Positions 28,102 through 37,701 of a stretch of DNA of 64,000 nt are shown here, piece after piece; the stretch's first letter is position 1; each line of letters starts with the position of its first letter. The notes beneath the pieces were generated by a model. That model worked only from the letters and a program-made list of their open reading frames with translations, was not told the DNA's origin and made no database searches. The position numbers were made by a program, and so were the translations under genes. Source of the DNA: Caballeronia arvi (GTDB lineage Bacteria > Pseudomonadota > Gammaproteobacteria > Burkholderiales > Burkholderiaceae); assembly GCF_001544695.2 (NCBI RefSeq), contig NZ_FCOM02000013.1, forward strand, positions 124,001 through 188,000. Direction: 5' to 3'.

Positions 28102-29406
28102 ATGTCCTCCCCTCTCTTCGACTGGTTTGTCCCCTGCCCGCGCGGTCTCGAAGCGCCGCTCGCCGCCGAGCTTGCGGAGATCGGTGAACGGCATGTGTCA
28201 GGCGCGCCGCTGTCGGGTGGCGGATCGCTCGTCGTCGGCGCGCAAGTGCCCGGCGGCGTGCATTTCCGGGGCGGCTGGGTCGCGGGCATGGCGGCGAACC
28301 TGCACTCGCGCATCGCGAGCCGCGTGCTTTTAAAAGTCGCGCAAGGTCCGTATCGCAACGAGCACGACATCTACGAACTGACGCATCGCCAGCGCTGGGA
28401 GCAATGGTTCACGCCGAGCCAGACGATGCGCGTCGATCTCACGGCAATCAAATCGCCGGTGAAAAGCCTCGAATTCACGACCTTGCGCGTGAAGGACGCC
28501 GTCTGCGACCGTCTGCGCGACGTGGCTGGCGCTCGTCCGAGCATCGACACCGCCCAGCCCGATGTGCGCGTGTTCGCGTTCCTCACGATGAACGAGTGCA
28601 CGCTCTATCTCGACACCTCGGGCGAGCCGCTCTTCAAGCGCGGCTGGCGCATGGACAAGGGCGCCGCGCCGCTGCGGGAGAATCTCGCCGCAGGCATTCT
28701 GCGCCTCACGGGCTGGACGCCCGGCACGCCGCTCTTCGATCCGATGTGCGGCAGCGGCACCTTCCTCGCCGAAGCGGCCCAAACGGCGCTCGAGATCGCG
28801 CCGGGCAGCGAGCGGCGCTTCGGCTTCGAAAAGCTCAAGCCGTTCCACCCCGGCATGTGGCAAAAGCTCAAGACGGCCGCGCTCGAACAACGCCGCGCCG
28901 CACGCGCAGCCCAAAACGAACTGAATATCTTCGGCAGCGACATCTCCGGCGACATGCTCGAAAAAGCGCGCGCGAACCTGAGCCGCGCGGGCGTTTCCGG
29001 CCTCTCGCTCAAGCAGGTCGACGCCCGCAACATGGTGCCCCCGACCGACGCGCCCGGCATCCTCGTCGCGAATCCGCCGTACGGCGAGCGGATCGAAGTG
29101 CGCGGACGCGGCCCGCGCGGCGAAATCCGCGACACGGCGCGCTCCCGCCGCGAAGACGACGACGCCTTCGCCCGCGCGCAGCCCGATCCCGCCGACACGG
29201 AATTCTTCGTCAACTTCGGTAACGCGCTCAAGCAGCGCTTTCCCGGCTGGCGCGCCTACGTGCTCACGTCGGACCGCAAACTGCCGGGCATGCTGCGGCT
29301 GCGCGAGTCGACGAAAACGCCGCTTTTCAATGGCGCGCTCGAATGCCGTCTGTTCCGCTTCGATCTGATCGCGGGCAGCGTGCGCAATCGCCCCGCCGAC
29401 GAGTAA
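28102..29406 (+). CDS. rlmL: THUMP-domain 23S rRNA methyltransferase (RlmL/RlmK N-part type)
   Basis: A 434-residue RNA methylase. An N-terminal ferredoxin-like/THUMP region (PCPRGLEAPLAAEL) is followed by a Rossmann methylase with the SAM motif FDPMCGSGTFLAEAA and the catalytic NPPYGERIE typical of N2-guanine methylation. It resembles the RlmL half of E. coli RlmKL, which modifies G2445 of 23S rRNA; the RlmK half is absent. A ~25-residue Arg/Asp-rich insert follows the NPPY motif. A TACAAT box lies at 28067-28072 upstream. Confidence 0.85.
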   Translation: MSSPLFDWFVPCPRGLEAPLAAELAEIGERHVSGAPLSGGGSLVVGAQVPGGVHFRGGWVAGMAANLHSRIASRVLLKVAQGPYRNEHDIYELTHRQRWEQWFTPSQTMRVDLTAIKSPVKSLEFTTLRVKDAVCDRLRDVAGARPSIDTAQPDVRVFAFLTMNECTLYLDTSGEPLFKRGWRMDKGAAPLRENLAAGILRLTGWTPGTPLFDPMCGSGTFLAEAAQTALEIAPGSERRFGFEKLKPFHPGMWQKLKTAALEQRRAARAAQNELNIFGSDISGDMLEKARANLSRAGVSGLSLKQVDARNMVPPTDAPGILVANPPYGERIEVRGRGPRGEIRDTARSRREDDDAFARAQPDPADTEFFVNFGNALKQRFPGWRAYVLTSDRKLPGMLRLRESTKTPLFNGALECRLFRFDLIAGSVRNRPADE

Positions 29407-29451
29407 GCCGCGCCGCCTTCGAAACAAGTATGCAGCGGCGGCGCACGTGAA

Positions 29452-29469
29452 GCCATTCGGCCGAATGGC
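29452..29469. repeat. 18-bp perfect palindrome between rlmL and pepP
   Basis: GCCATTCGG-CCGAATGGC lies 45 nt after rlmL and about 105 nt before pepP. There is no T run, so it looks more like a protein-binding site or a small cruciform than a terminator. Confidence 0.5.
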
Positions 29470-29574
29470 ATAGGCAAATCGCACGAATCGCTTGAAGTCC
29501 TTCGCCCCCATGCATTTCGGCTTATGCCAAACGGCCGAGTGTCGGCAGCGAAGAGCCGGCGCTACAATCGGCGC

Positions 29575-30972
29575 ATGAACTCACCGACCGAACTCGCCAG
29601 TCCCATCGCCGTCGACATCTACCGCGCCCGTCGCGAGCGCGTGCTCGCCGCGCTGCGTGCGCAAGGCGGCGGCGTCGCCATCGTGCCGACCGCGCCGGAA
29701 GTCATGCGCAATCGCGACACGGACTACCCCTTCCGTCACGACAGCTACTTCTACTATCTGACGGGCTTCAACGAACCCGAGGCGACGCTCGTGCTGAACG
29801 CGAACGCCAAAGACGGCGAGCCCGCGTCGATACTCTTCTGTCGCGAGAAAAACGCGGAGCGCGAAACGTGGGAAGGCTTCCGCTTCGGCCCCGAAGCCGC
29901 GCGCGACGCCTTCGGTTTCGATGCCGCATCGCCCATCACCGCGCTCGACGAGGAAATCCCGCGCCTCATCGCCGACAAGCCCGCGCTGCATTACGCGCTC
30001 GGCACATCGGCGGAACTGGATGCGCAAGTGCGTGGCTGGCTCGCCGCCGTGCGCGCGCAGAGCCGCAGCGGCGTGCGCGCGCCCGCCCGCGCGGAGAATC
30101 TGCTGCCGATTCTCGACGAAATGCGCCTGGTCAAAGATGCGCACGAGATCGCGATCATGCGGCGTGCGGCAGCGATTTCCGCCGAAGCGCATCGCCGCGC
30201 GATGCGCGCTTGCCGCCCCGGCATGCGCGAATACGAGATCGAGGCCGAGCTGCTGTACACGTTCCGCCGTCACGGCGCGCAGGCCCCCGCGTACGGTTCG
30301 ATCGTCGCAGCGGGCGCGAACGCCTGCGTCCTGCACTATCCGGCGGGCAACGCGATCGCGCGCGAAGGCGATCTGATCCTGATCGACGCCGCGTGCGAGC
30401 TCGACGGTTATGCGTCGGACATCACACGCACGTTTCCCGCGAGCGGCCGCTTCACGCTCGCGCAGCGCGAGCTGTACGACATCGTGCTCGCCGCGCAGGC
30501 CGCAGCGGTCGACGCGACTCGCCCCGGTGTGAACTTCGACGCGCCGCATCAGGCGGCGTTGAAAGTGCTGTCGCAAGGTTTGCTCGATACGGGCATTCTC
30601 GACAAAACCACATTCGGGAGCGTCGACGACGTCCTCGCGGAACGCGCCTACGCGCGTTTCTACATGCATCGCACGGGACACTGGATCGGCATGGACGTGC
30701 ACGACGCGGGCGAGTACCGCGACGCCAGTGGTCCGCGCGACGAGCAAGGCGCGCGTCCGTGGCGCACGCTCGTGCCCGGCATGGCGCTCACCGTCGAGCC
30801 GGGTCTCTACGTGCGCGCCGCCGAGGACGTGCCAGAGCAGTATTGGAATATCGGCATCCGCATCGAGGACGACGCCGTCGTCACGGAAAACGGCTGCGAG
30901 CTGCTGACGCGCGAAGTGCCCGTCGCCGCCGACGATATCGAAGCGCTGATGCGCGAAACGAACGCAAACTGA
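29575..30972 (+). CDS. pepP: Xaa-Pro aminopeptidase
   Basis: A 465-residue manganese enzyme that removes an N-terminal residue preceding proline. The creatinase-like N-domain (DTDYPFRHDSYFYYLTGFNEPEA, read in parts) precedes the pita-bread metallopeptidase fold with metal ligands in DAACELDGYASDITRTFP, HRTGHWIGMDVHD, TVEPGLY and RIEDDAVV. The ATG at 29575 lacks a ribosome site and comes 7 nt after a TACAAT box, suggesting a leaderless or nearly leaderless message. ubiH follows after 2 nt, as in E. coli. Confidence 0.95.
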   Translation: MNSPTELASPIAVDIYRARRERVLAALRAQGGGVAIVPTAPEVMRNRDTDYPFRHDSYFYYLTGFNEPEATLVLNANAKDGEPASILFCREKNAERETWEGFRFGPEAARDAFGFDAASPITALDEEIPRLIADKPALHYALGTSAELDAQVRGWLAAVRAQSRSGVRAPARAENLLPILDEMRLVKDAHEIAIMRRAAAISAEAHRRAMRACRPGMREYEIEAELLYTFRRHGAQAPAYGSIVAAGANACVLHYPAGNAIAREGDLILIDAACELDGYASDITRTFPASGRFTLAQRELYDIVLAAQAAAVDATRPGVNFDAPHQAALKVLSQGLLDTGILDKTTFGSVDDVLAERAYARFYMHRTGHWIGMDVHDAGEYRDASGPRDEQGARPWRTLVPGMALTVEPGLYVRAAEDVPEQYWNIGIRIEDDAVVTENGCELLTREVPVAADDIEALMRETNAN

Positions 30973-30974
30973 CC

Positions 30975-32165
30975 ATGAGCGACGTTCAAGGCACCGAACC
31001 GCATTTCGATTACGACATCGCCATCGTGGGCGCGGGGCCGGTCGGGCTCGCGCTTGCGGGCTGGCTCGCGCGGCGTAGCGCAACCTCACGGCTTTCCATC
31101 GCGCTCATCGACGCGCGCACGCCCGAAGCCGCTGCGAACGATCCGCGCGCGCTCGCACTCTCGCACGGCAGCCGCGTGATGCTCCAGCCGCTCGGTTTTC
31201 CCGCCGACGCCACGCCGATCCGTCGTATCCACGTTTCGCAGCGCGGACATTTCGGCCGGACGCTGATCGAGCACGACGAGCACGAGTTGCCCGAACTGGG
31301 CTACGTCGTACGCTACGGCTCGCTGGTCGGCGCGCTCGCCGATGCCGTGCGCGCGACCGGCGTCGACTGGCTGACAGACACTTCCGCCCTCGCGCCGCTA
31401 CAGGACCACGACAGCGTCACGCTGCCGCTGCAATCGGCACAGGGCGAGCGCACGATCCGCGTGAAAGCGCTGGTGAACGCGGAGGGCGGTCTCTATCAGA
31501 AGGACGCACCCTCCGATGATCGCCGCGCACGCGATTACGGCCAGACGGCCATCGTCGGGACGGTGAGCGTGTCCGATCCGCGCGCGAACGTCGCGTGGGA
31601 GCGCTTCACGAACGAAGGACCGATCGCGCTCCTGCCGTGCGGCGGCCAGCGTCACGCGGATTATTCGCTCGTCTGGTGTTGCTCGCCCGACGAAGCCGCG
31701 CGCCGCACGCAACTCGACGACGACACCTTTCTCGCCGAACTCGGCGCCGCCTTTGGCACGCGCATGGGCCGCTTCACGCGCATCACGGGACGCGCCGCGT
31801 TTCCGCTCGGGCTGACCGCGCTCGATGTGCTCGTCGACCGGCGCACCGTAGCGATCGGCAATGCCGCGCAGACGCTGCATCCGGTCGCGGGGCAGGGTCT
31901 GAACCTCGGCCTGCGCGACGCGCTCGCGCTCACCGACGCCCTTTCCGCCGACGGCCCGCGCCCGCTCGCGCTGGCGCGCTTCGCCCAGCGCCGCGCGCTT
32001 GACCGCCGCCTGACGATCGGTGCGACGGATACGCTCGCCCGCATTTTCACGGTGGACTTTGCGCCGTTCGCCGCGATGCGCGGCCTCGCTCTCACGGCGC
32101 TCGAGTTCCTTCCGCCGGTCAAAACGGCCCTCGCCCGCCAGATGATGTTCGGGCAGCGCCGCTGA
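30975..32165 (+). CDS. ubiH: 2-octaprenyl-6-methoxyphenol hydroxylase
   Basis: A 396-residue FAD monooxygenase of ubiquinone synthesis. The FAD-binding GAGPVGLALAGWLARR motif is near the start (about residues 17-32), and the second FAD motif is IGNAAQTLHPVAGQGLNLGLRD, with Asn in place of the family's usual Asp, as in other UbiH proteins. It starts 2 nt after pepP and is surely co-transcribed. The paralogous ubiF/ubiI step is not in this window. Confidence 0.92.
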   Translation: MSDVQGTEPHFDYDIAIVGAGPVGLALAGWLARRSATSRLSIALIDARTPEAAANDPRALALSHGSRVMLQPLGFPADATPIRRIHVSQRGHFGRTLIEHDEHELPELGYVVRYGSLVGALADAVRATGVDWLTDTSALAPLQDHDSVTLPLQSAQGERTIRVKALVNAEGGLYQKDAPSDDRRARDYGQTAIVGTVSVSDPRANVAWERFTNEGPIALLPCGGQRHADYSLVWCCSPDEAARRTQLDDDTFLAELGAAFGTRMGRFTRITGRAAFPLGLTALDVLVDRRTVAIGNAAQTLHPVAGQGLNLGLRDALALTDALSADGPRPLALARFAQRRALDRRLTIGATDTLARIFTVDFAPFAAMRGLALTALEFLPPVKTALARQMMFGQRR

Positions 32166-32215
32166 GCCAACACGGCAAAGAGGCAATCGTCTGCGCTAAA
32201 AAGAAGAACTTATCC

Positions 32216-32241
32216 TCTATGAACGCGCCGTCTTTCATAGA
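32216..32241. repeat. Inverted repeat upstream of dusB-fis
   Basis: TCTATGAA-N10-TTCATAGA, a perfect 8-bp inverted repeat about 55 nt upstream of the -10 box at 32294. It could be a regulator site or a small hairpin of the preceding transcript. Confidence 0.4.
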
Positions 32242-32293
32242 AGATTTAAAGACTTGCATGCGATTGCTCTTAATTTCAGCACGCTATTCGCGC

Positions 32294-32299
32294 TAAAAT
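32294..32299 (+). promoter_or_regulatory. Likely -10 box of the dusB-fis promoter
   Basis: TAAAAT followed by ATGCG gives a predicted start about 73 nt before the chosen dusB ATG. No good -35 is seen; fis promoters are often activator-dependent. Confidence 0.4.
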
Positions 32300-32378
32300 A
32301 TGCGTTTCCCCTTGAGAAATGTTGCATCCGCCGGACGCGGTTTCACTGCGTAACGACCGAGCGGGTCCTTTAGCCTTC

Positions 32379-33473
32379 ATGCCCACCATCGGTTCACACG
32401 TTCTGCGCAATAACCTGTTCGTCGCCCCGATGGCAGGTGTCACCGACCGCCCGTTCCGGCAGCTCTGCAAGCGCATGGGCGCGGGCTACGCGGTGTCGGA
32501 GATGGTCGCGTCGAACGCGCAGCTGTGGAAAAGCGAGAAGACCATGCGCCGCGCGAATCACGCGGGCGAGGTCGAGCCGATCTCGGTGCAGATCGCCGGC
32601 GCCGATCCGCAGATGCTCGCGGAAGCGGCGCGGCACAACGTGGCGAACGGCGCGCAGATCATCGACATCAACATGGGCTGCCCGGCCAAGAAGGTGTGCA
32701 ACGTCGCGGCGGGGTCCGCGCTCCTGCAGAACGAACCGCTCGTCGCGCAGATCGTCGCGGCCGTGGTGCAGGCGGTCGGCGTCGGGCCGGATGCCGTGCC
32801 CGTCACGCTCAAGATTCGCACGGGGTGGAATCGCGAGAACAAGAACGCGCTCGCCATCGCGAAGATCGCGGAGGACGCCGGCATTGCCATGCTCACCGTC
32901 CACGGCCGCACGCGCGCCGATCTCTACAAGGGCGACGCGGAGTACGAAACCATCGCGGCCGTGAAGGCGTCGGTGAAAATTCCCGTCGTCGCGAACGGCG
33001 ACATCACAACGCCCGAAAAAGCGCGCGACGTACTAGCCGCCACGAACGCCGACGCCATCATGATCGGTCGCGCCGCACAGGGCCGTCCGTGGCTGTTCCG
33101 CGAGATCGAATATTTTCTGCAAACGGGCGAGCGCCTGCCGCCGCCGCGCATCGACGAGATCCAGCAGGTGATGAACGAGCACCTCGAAGATCACTACGCC
33201 TTTTACGGGGAATTCACGGGCGTCCGGACTGCGCGCAAGCACATCGGCTGGTACACTCGCGGCCTTTCCGGCGCCAACACCTTCCGGCACCGGATGAATA
33301 CGCTGGACACGACCAAAGAACAATTGCTCGCCGTCAACGAATTCTTTGACGCACAAAAGGCGTTGTCGGACCGTCTCGTCTATGTGGACGAAAGCGGTGA
33401 CGCCGAAGATGCGGACGGGGAAGAATCGTGTGGCGGGAACAACAACACGACAGACCGACTGATTGCCGCATGA
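32379..33473 (+). CDS. dusB: tRNA-dihydrouridine synthase B
   Basis: A 364-residue FMN enzyme that reduces specific uridines in tRNA. The TIM barrel begins FVAPMAGVTDRPFRQLC; the catalytic Cys lies in NMGCPAKKVCNV and the FMN site in VTLKIRTGW, LTVHGRTR and VVANGDI. The ATG at 32379 is chosen over one at 32319, which would start almost at the predicted 5' end. The C-terminal tail is short and acidic. It overlaps fis by 4 nt, the classic dusB-fis pair. Confidence 0.94.
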   Translation: MPTIGSHVLRNNLFVAPMAGVTDRPFRQLCKRMGAGYAVSEMVASNAQLWKSEKTMRRANHAGEVEPISVQIAGADPQMLAEAARHNVANGAQIIDINMGCPAKKVCNVAAGSALLQNEPLVAQIVAAVVQAVGVGPDAVPVTLKIRTGWNRENKNALAIAKIAEDAGIAMLTVHGRTRADLYKGDAEYETIAAVKASVKIPVVANGDITTPEKARDVLAATNADAIMIGRAAQGRPWLFREIEYFLQTGERLPPPRIDEIQQVMNEHLEDHYAFYGEFTGVRTARKHIGWYTRGLSGANTFRHRMNTLDTTKEQLLAVNEFFDAQKALSDRLVYVDESGDAEDADGEESCGGNNNTTDRLIAA

Positions 33474-33703
33474 GCAGACATAACATCGAACAATGCGTCC
33501 GCCAGAGCCTCGACAACTACTTTCAGGATCTGGACGGCTCCAACCCGCACGACGTGTACGACATGGTGATTTCGTGCGTGGAAAAACCGATGCTCGAAGT
33601 GGTGCTCGAGCAGGCGGGCGGAAATCAATCGCTCGCGGCCGAGTATCTCGGCATCAACCGCAACACCTTGCGCAAGAAGCTGCAACAGCACGGATTGATT
33701 TGA
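33470..33703 (+). CDS. fis: Fis-family nucleoid/transcription factor
   Basis: A 77-residue Fis protein. The C-terminal helix-turn-helix NQSLAAEYLGINRNTLRKKL (20 residues) is intact; the N-terminal part is shorter than the 98-residue E. coli Fis and lacks most of its beta-hairpin arms, as usual in beta-proteobacteria. It bends DNA and adjusts rRNA and other growth-linked promoters. Its ATG overlaps the dusB stop (ATGA), so it depends on dusB transcription. Confidence 0.94.
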   Translation: MSRHNIEQCVRQSLDNYFQDLDGSNPHDVYDMVISCVEKPMLEVVLEQAGGNQSLAAEYLGINRNTLRKKLQQHGLI

Positions 33704-33767
33704 TTCATCGGACTGAGGCGTGCGCCTTGGTCCGGCCTGGTTTCCCTTTTCGGTTTCAGTGTTCATC

Positions 33768-35333
33768 ATGATCAAGCAAGCGCTCCTTTCCGTTTCCGAC
33801 AAATCCGGCATCGTCGATTTCGCCAAATCGCTGTCGGCGCTCGGCGTCAAGCTCCTTTCGACCGGCGGCACGGCGAAACTGCTCGCCGACGCAGGCCTGC
33901 CCGTGACCGAGGTCGCCGACTACACCGGCTTCCCGGAAATGCTCGACGGGCGCGTGAAGACACTGCATCCGAAAGTTCACGGCGGCATTCTCGCGCGCCG
34001 CGACTCGCCCGAGCACGTGGCCGCGCTCGAAGAGCACGACATTCCGACGATCGACCTGCTGGTCGTGAATCTGTATCCGTTCGTGCAGACGGTCGCGAAG
34101 GAAGAAAGCACGCTGGAAGACGCGATCGAGAATATCGATATCGGCGGCCCGACGATGTTGCGCTCGGCGGCGAAAAATCATCGCGACGTGACGGTTATCG
34201 TCGATCCGGCTGATTACTCGACCGTGCTCGACGAGATGCGCGCGAACAATAACAGCGTCGGCTACCAGACGAAGTTCCGTCTCGCGACCAAGGTGTTCGC
34301 GCACACCGCCCAATACGACGGCGCGATCACGAACTATCTGACGAGCCTGACCGAAGCGCTCCAGCATTCGGATCGCAACACGTATCCGGCCACGTTCAAT
34401 CTGGCGTTCGAGAAGGTGCAGGATCTGCGCTACGGCGAGAATCCGCATCAGAGCGCTGCGTTCTACCGCGACCTGTCCGTGCCGGCCGGCGCGCTCGCGA
34501 ACTACGAGCAATTGCAGGGCAAGGAACTGTCGTACAACAACATCGCCGATTCGGACGCCGCATGGGAATGCGTGAAGACGTTCGATGCGCCCGCGTGCGT
34601 CATCATCAAGCATGCGAATCCGTGCGGCGTGGCGCTCGGCGTGAATGCGCTCGAAGCGTACTCGAAGGCGTTCCAGACCGATCCGACTTCCGCGTTCGGC
34701 GGCATCATCGCGTTCAATCGTGAAGTCGACGAAGCGGCGGCGCAGGCGGTCGCGAAGCAGTTCGTCGAAGTGCTGATCGCGCCGGCGTTCAGCGACGCGG
34801 CCCGCGCCGTGTTCGCGGCGAAGCAGAACGTGCGCCTGTTGCAGATCGCGCTCGGCGCCGGTCACAACGCGTTCGATCTGAAGCGCGTCGGCGGCGGTCT
34901 GCTCGTGCAATCGCTCGATGCGAAGAACGTGCAGCCGCACGAACTGCGCGTCGTGACGAAGCGCCATCCGACGCCGAAGGAAATGGACGATCTGATGTTC
35001 GCGTGGCGCGTCGCGAAGTACGTGAAGTCGAACGCAATCGTGTTCTGCGCGAACGGCATGACCATGGGCGTCGGCGCGGGCCAGATGAGCCGCGTGGATT
35101 CGGCGCGCATCGCGGGCATCAAGGCGCAGAACGCCGGTCTGACGCTGAACGGCTCGGCGGTGGCGTCGGACGCGTTCTTCCCGTTCCGCGATGGCCTCGA
35201 TGTCGTCGTGAACGCGGGCGCGACCTGCGTGATCCAGCCGGGCGGCTCGATGCGCGACGACGAAGTGATCGCCGCCGCCGACGAGCACAACGTCGCGATG
35301 ATCGTCACCGGTACGCGTCACTTCCGTCATTAA
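33768..35333 (+). CDS. purH: Bifunctional AICAR transformylase/IMP cyclohydrolase
   Basis: A 521-residue enzyme for the last two steps of IMP synthesis. The N-terminal cyclohydrolase domain ([43 protein letters not shown]) is followed by the transformylase domain with [13 protein letters not shown] and KHANPCGVA, including the catalytic Lys-His pair. The start MIKQALLSV at 33768 fits the family; 16 further codons are open upstream. It lies 64 nt after fis and ends before a strong terminator. Confidence 0.97.
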   Translation: MIKQALLSVSDKSGIVDFAKSLSALGVKLLSTGGTAKLLADAGLPVTEVADYTGFPEMLDGRVKTLHPKVHGGILARRDSPEHVAALEEHDIPTIDLLVVNLYPFVQTVAKEESTLEDAIENIDIGGPTMLRSAAKNHRDVTVIVDPADYSTVLDEMRANNNSVGYQTKFRLATKVFAHTAQYDGAITNYLTSLTEALQHSDRNTYPATFNLAFEKVQDLRYGENPHQSAAFYRDLSVPAGALANYEQLQGKELSYNNIADSDAAWECVKTFDAPACVIIKHANPCGVALGVNALEAYSKAFQTDPTSAFGGIIAFNREVDEAAAQAVAKQFVEVLIAPAFSDAARAVFAAKQNVRLLQIALGAGHNAFDLKRVGGGLLVQSLDAKNVQPHELRVVTKRHPTPKEMDDLMFAWRVAKYVKSNAIVFCANGMTMGVGAGQMSRVDSARIAGIKAQNAGLTLNGSAVASDAFFPFRDGLDVVVNAGATCVIQPGGSMRDDEVIAAADEHNVAMIVTGTRHFRH

Positions 35334-35356
35334 TTCGCGTATTTCCAGATAACATG

Positions 35357-35390
35357 GGCCTGTTTGCGCCGAGCACGGCGCAAACAGGCC
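35357..35390 (+). terminator. Intrinsic terminator of purH
   Basis: A perfect 14-bp stem (GGCCTGTTTGCGCC / GGCGCAAACAGGCC) with a 6-nt loop GAGCAC, then TTATGTTTTG. The stem is unusually long for this window. Confidence 0.82.
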
Positions 35391-35423
35391 TTATGTTTTG
35401 AACCAGCGCAAAATCGCGAACGA

Positions 35424-35966
35424 ATGAGAATCCTCGGCATCGATCCAGGTCTGCGGGTGACCGGCTTCGGCATCATCGAGAAGCACGGGCATACGCTCAA
35501 TTACGTGACGAGCGGCGTCATCAAGACTGCCGACGCGGATCTGCCTTCGCGCCTCAACACGATTTTCAGCGGCATTTCCACGCTCGTCGCGCAGCACAAC
35601 CCGGATCAGGCGGCGATCGAAAAGGTCTTCGTCAACGTCAACCCGCAATCGACCCTGCTGCTTGGGCAGGCGCGCGGCGCCGCGATCTGCGGGCTCGTCG
35701 CGAGCGGCGTGCCGGTGGCCGAATACACGGCGCTGCAACTGAAGCAGGCCGTCGTCGGTTATGGACGCGCGACCAAGGAGCAGATGCAGCAGATGGTCGT
35801 GCGGCTATTGAATCTCTCCGGCGTACCCAGCACCGACGCCGCCGACGCACTCGGCATGGCGATCTGTCACGCGCACGGCGGCACGGGTCTCGCGGCGCTC
35901 GGCGGCATCGCGCCATCGCTTGCCAAGAAAGGCTTGCGTGTGCGGCGCGGGCGTCTCATCGGTTAA
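35424..35966 (+). CDS. ruvC: Holliday junction resolvase RuvC
   Basis: A 180-residue endonuclease that cuts Holliday junctions. The first catalytic Asp is Asp7 in [12 protein letters not shown], a catalytic Glu lies in [10 protein letters not shown], and the final acidic pair is in [14 protein letters not shown]. The start MRILGID at 35424 is standard. It is 21 nt before ruvA; ruvCAB are consecutive. Confidence 0.97.
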   Translation: MRILGIDPGLRVTGFGIIEKHGHTLNYVTSGVIKTADADLPSRLNTIFSGISTLVAQHNPDQAAIEKVFVNVNPQSTLLLGQARGAAICGLVASGVPVAEYTALQLKQAVVGYGRATKEQMQQMVVRLLNLSGVPSTDAADALGMAICHAHGGTGLAALGGIAPSLAKKGLRVRRGRLIG

Positions 35967-35987
35967 CACTCTTCTCAAGCTCGAACT

Positions 35988-36569
35988 ATGATCGGTCGCA
36001 TCGCCGGCGTTCTGCTGGAAAAAAATCCGCCGCATCTGCTCGTCGACTGCAACGGCGTCGGCTACGAAATCGACGTGCCAATGAGCACGTTCTACAACCT
36101 GCCGAATGCCGGCGAGAAGGTCGTGCTGCTCACGCAACTTATCGTGCGCGAAGATGCGCATCTGCTGTACGGTTTTCTCACCGCGCAGGAACGCGCGACG
36201 TTCCGCGAACTGCTGAAGATCAGCGGCATCGGCGCGCGGATGGCGTTGGCCGTGCTCTCGGGCATGAGCGTGCATGAACTCTCGCAGACCGTCACGACGC
36301 AGGACGCAGCGCGCCTCACGCGCGTGCCGGGCATCGGCAAGAAGACGGCAGAGCGTCTTTTGCTCGAACTGAAGGGCAAGCTCGGCGCGGATCTCGGCGC
36401 GATCGCGGCGACGGTTTCGCAGTCCGATCACGCATCCGACATCCTCAACGCGCTGCTCGCGCTCGGCTATTCGGAGAAGGAAGCGCTCGCCGCGATCAAG
36501 AACGTGCCGGCGGGAACGGGCGTGTCGGAAGGCATCAAGATGGCGCTGAAGGCGCTTTCGAAAGGGTGA
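35988..36569 (+). CDS. ruvA: Holliday junction branch-migration protein RuvA
   Basis: A 193-residue junction-binding protein. The N-terminal OB domain ([20 protein letters not shown]) precedes the helix-hairpin-helix pairs ([37 protein letters not shown]) and the flexible C-terminal domain III that contacts RuvB. Length is normal. It lies between ruvC and ruvB; ruvB seems to have its own promoter in the 58-nt gap. Confidence 0.97.
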   Translation: MIGRIAGVLLEKNPPHLLVDCNGVGYEIDVPMSTFYNLPNAGEKVVLLTQLIVREDAHLLYGFLTAQERATFRELLKISGIGARMALAVLSGMSVHELSQTVTTQDAARLTRVPGIGKKTAERLLLELKGKLGADLGAIAATVSQSDHASDILNALLALGYSEKEALAAIKNVPAGTGVSEGIKMALKALSKG

Positions 36570-36627
36570 TTGTGCCTAGGCCGTTCGGCCAGATTCGCTG
36601 CTGAAAAGCTCGCTGTACAATCAAAAA

Positions 36628-37701
36628 ATGATCGAAACCGACAAACTCGCCGCCGAACGCGTCATCTCGGCCACGCCCGTCTCGCCGAACGAGGAAGCGT
36701 TCGAACGGGCGCTGCGCCCACACAAGCTCGACGAATATATCGGGCAGGAAAAGGCGCGCGGCCAGCTCGAAATCTTCATCGAGGCGGCCAAGCGCCGTTC
36801 CGAAGCGCTCGATCACGTGTTGCTGTTCGGGCCGCCCGGTCTCGGCAAGACAACGCTCGCGCACATCATCGCGCGGGAAATGGGCGTGAATCTGCGGCAG
36901 ACGTCGGGGCCGGTACTGGAACGCGCGGGCGATCTCGCCGCGCTGCTCACGAATCTCGAAGCCAACGACGTGTTGTTCATCGACGAAATTCACCGGCTTT
37001 CGCCGGTCGTCGAGGAAATCCTGTATCCGGCGCTGGAGGATTATCAGATCGACATCATGATCGGCGAAGGACCGGCCGCGCGCAGCGTGAAGCTGGATCT
37101 TCAGCCGTTCACGCTCGTCGGCGCGACCACGCGCGCGGGCATGCTGACGAATCCGCTGCGCGACCGTTTCGGCATCGTGTCGCGGCTGGAGTTCTATAAC
37201 GCGAGCGAGCTGGCGCGTATCGTGGCGCGCTCGGCGTCGTTGCTGAAGGCGGAGATCGTGCCGGAAGGCGCGCTGGAAATCGCGAAGCGCTCGCGCGGCA
37301 CGCCGCGTATCGCGAACCGCTTGCTGCGTCGCGTGCGCGATTACGCCGAAGTGAAAGCGGACGGCATGATCACCGCCGACGTCGCCGATAAAGCATTGAA
37401 GATGCTCGACGTCGATCCCGTCGGCTTCGATCTGATGGACCGCAAGCTGCTCGAAGCGATCCTTCACAAGTTCGATGGCGGGCCCGTCGGCGTGGACAAT
37501 CTCGCCGCGGCCATCGGCGAAGAGCGCGATACGATTGAAGACGTGCTGGAGCCTTATCTGATCCAGCAAGGCTTTCTGCAGCGCACGCCGCGCGGGCGTG
37601 TCGCAACGATGCTCACGTACCGGCACTTCGGCCTTGCCGCGCCCGACGCGGGGCCAATTCGCGATCTCTGGGACACGGGCAGCAATACGAGCAACAGCTA
37701 G
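36628..37701 (+). CDS. ruvB: Holliday junction helicase motor RuvB
   Basis: A 357-residue AAA+ ATPase that drives branch migration. Walker A is [18 protein letters not shown], Walker B is [10 protein letters not shown], and sensor residues lie in LVGATTRAG; the C-terminal winged helix ends LTYRHFGL. The ATG has no ribosome site, and a TACAAT box ends 6 nt before it, placing the predicted start site on the A of ATG. The TAG stop overlaps the convergent phosphatase stop within one CTAG. Confidence 0.97.
   Translation: MIETDKLAAERVISATPVSPNEEAFERALRPHKLDEYIGQEKARGQLEIFIEAAKRRSEALDHVLLFGPPGLGKTTLAHIIAREMGVNLRQTSGPVLERAGDLAALLTNLEANDVLFIDEIHRLSPVVEEILYPALEDYQIDIMIGEGPAARSVKLDLQPFTLVGATTRAGMLTNPLRDRFGIVSRLEFYNASELARIVARSASLLKAEIVPEGALEIAKRSRGTPRIANRLLRRVRDYAEVKADGMITADVADKALKMLDVDPVGFDLMDRKLLEAILHKFDGGPVGVDNLAAAIGEERDTIEDVLEPYLIQQGFLQRTPRGRVATMLTYRHFGLAAPDAGPIRDLWDTGSNTSNS

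Noticed and set aside
36579..36590. Short hairpin GGCCG-TT-CGGCC between ruvA and ruvB
   Set aside because: Five base pairs, a 2-nt loop and no T run; not a credible terminator.
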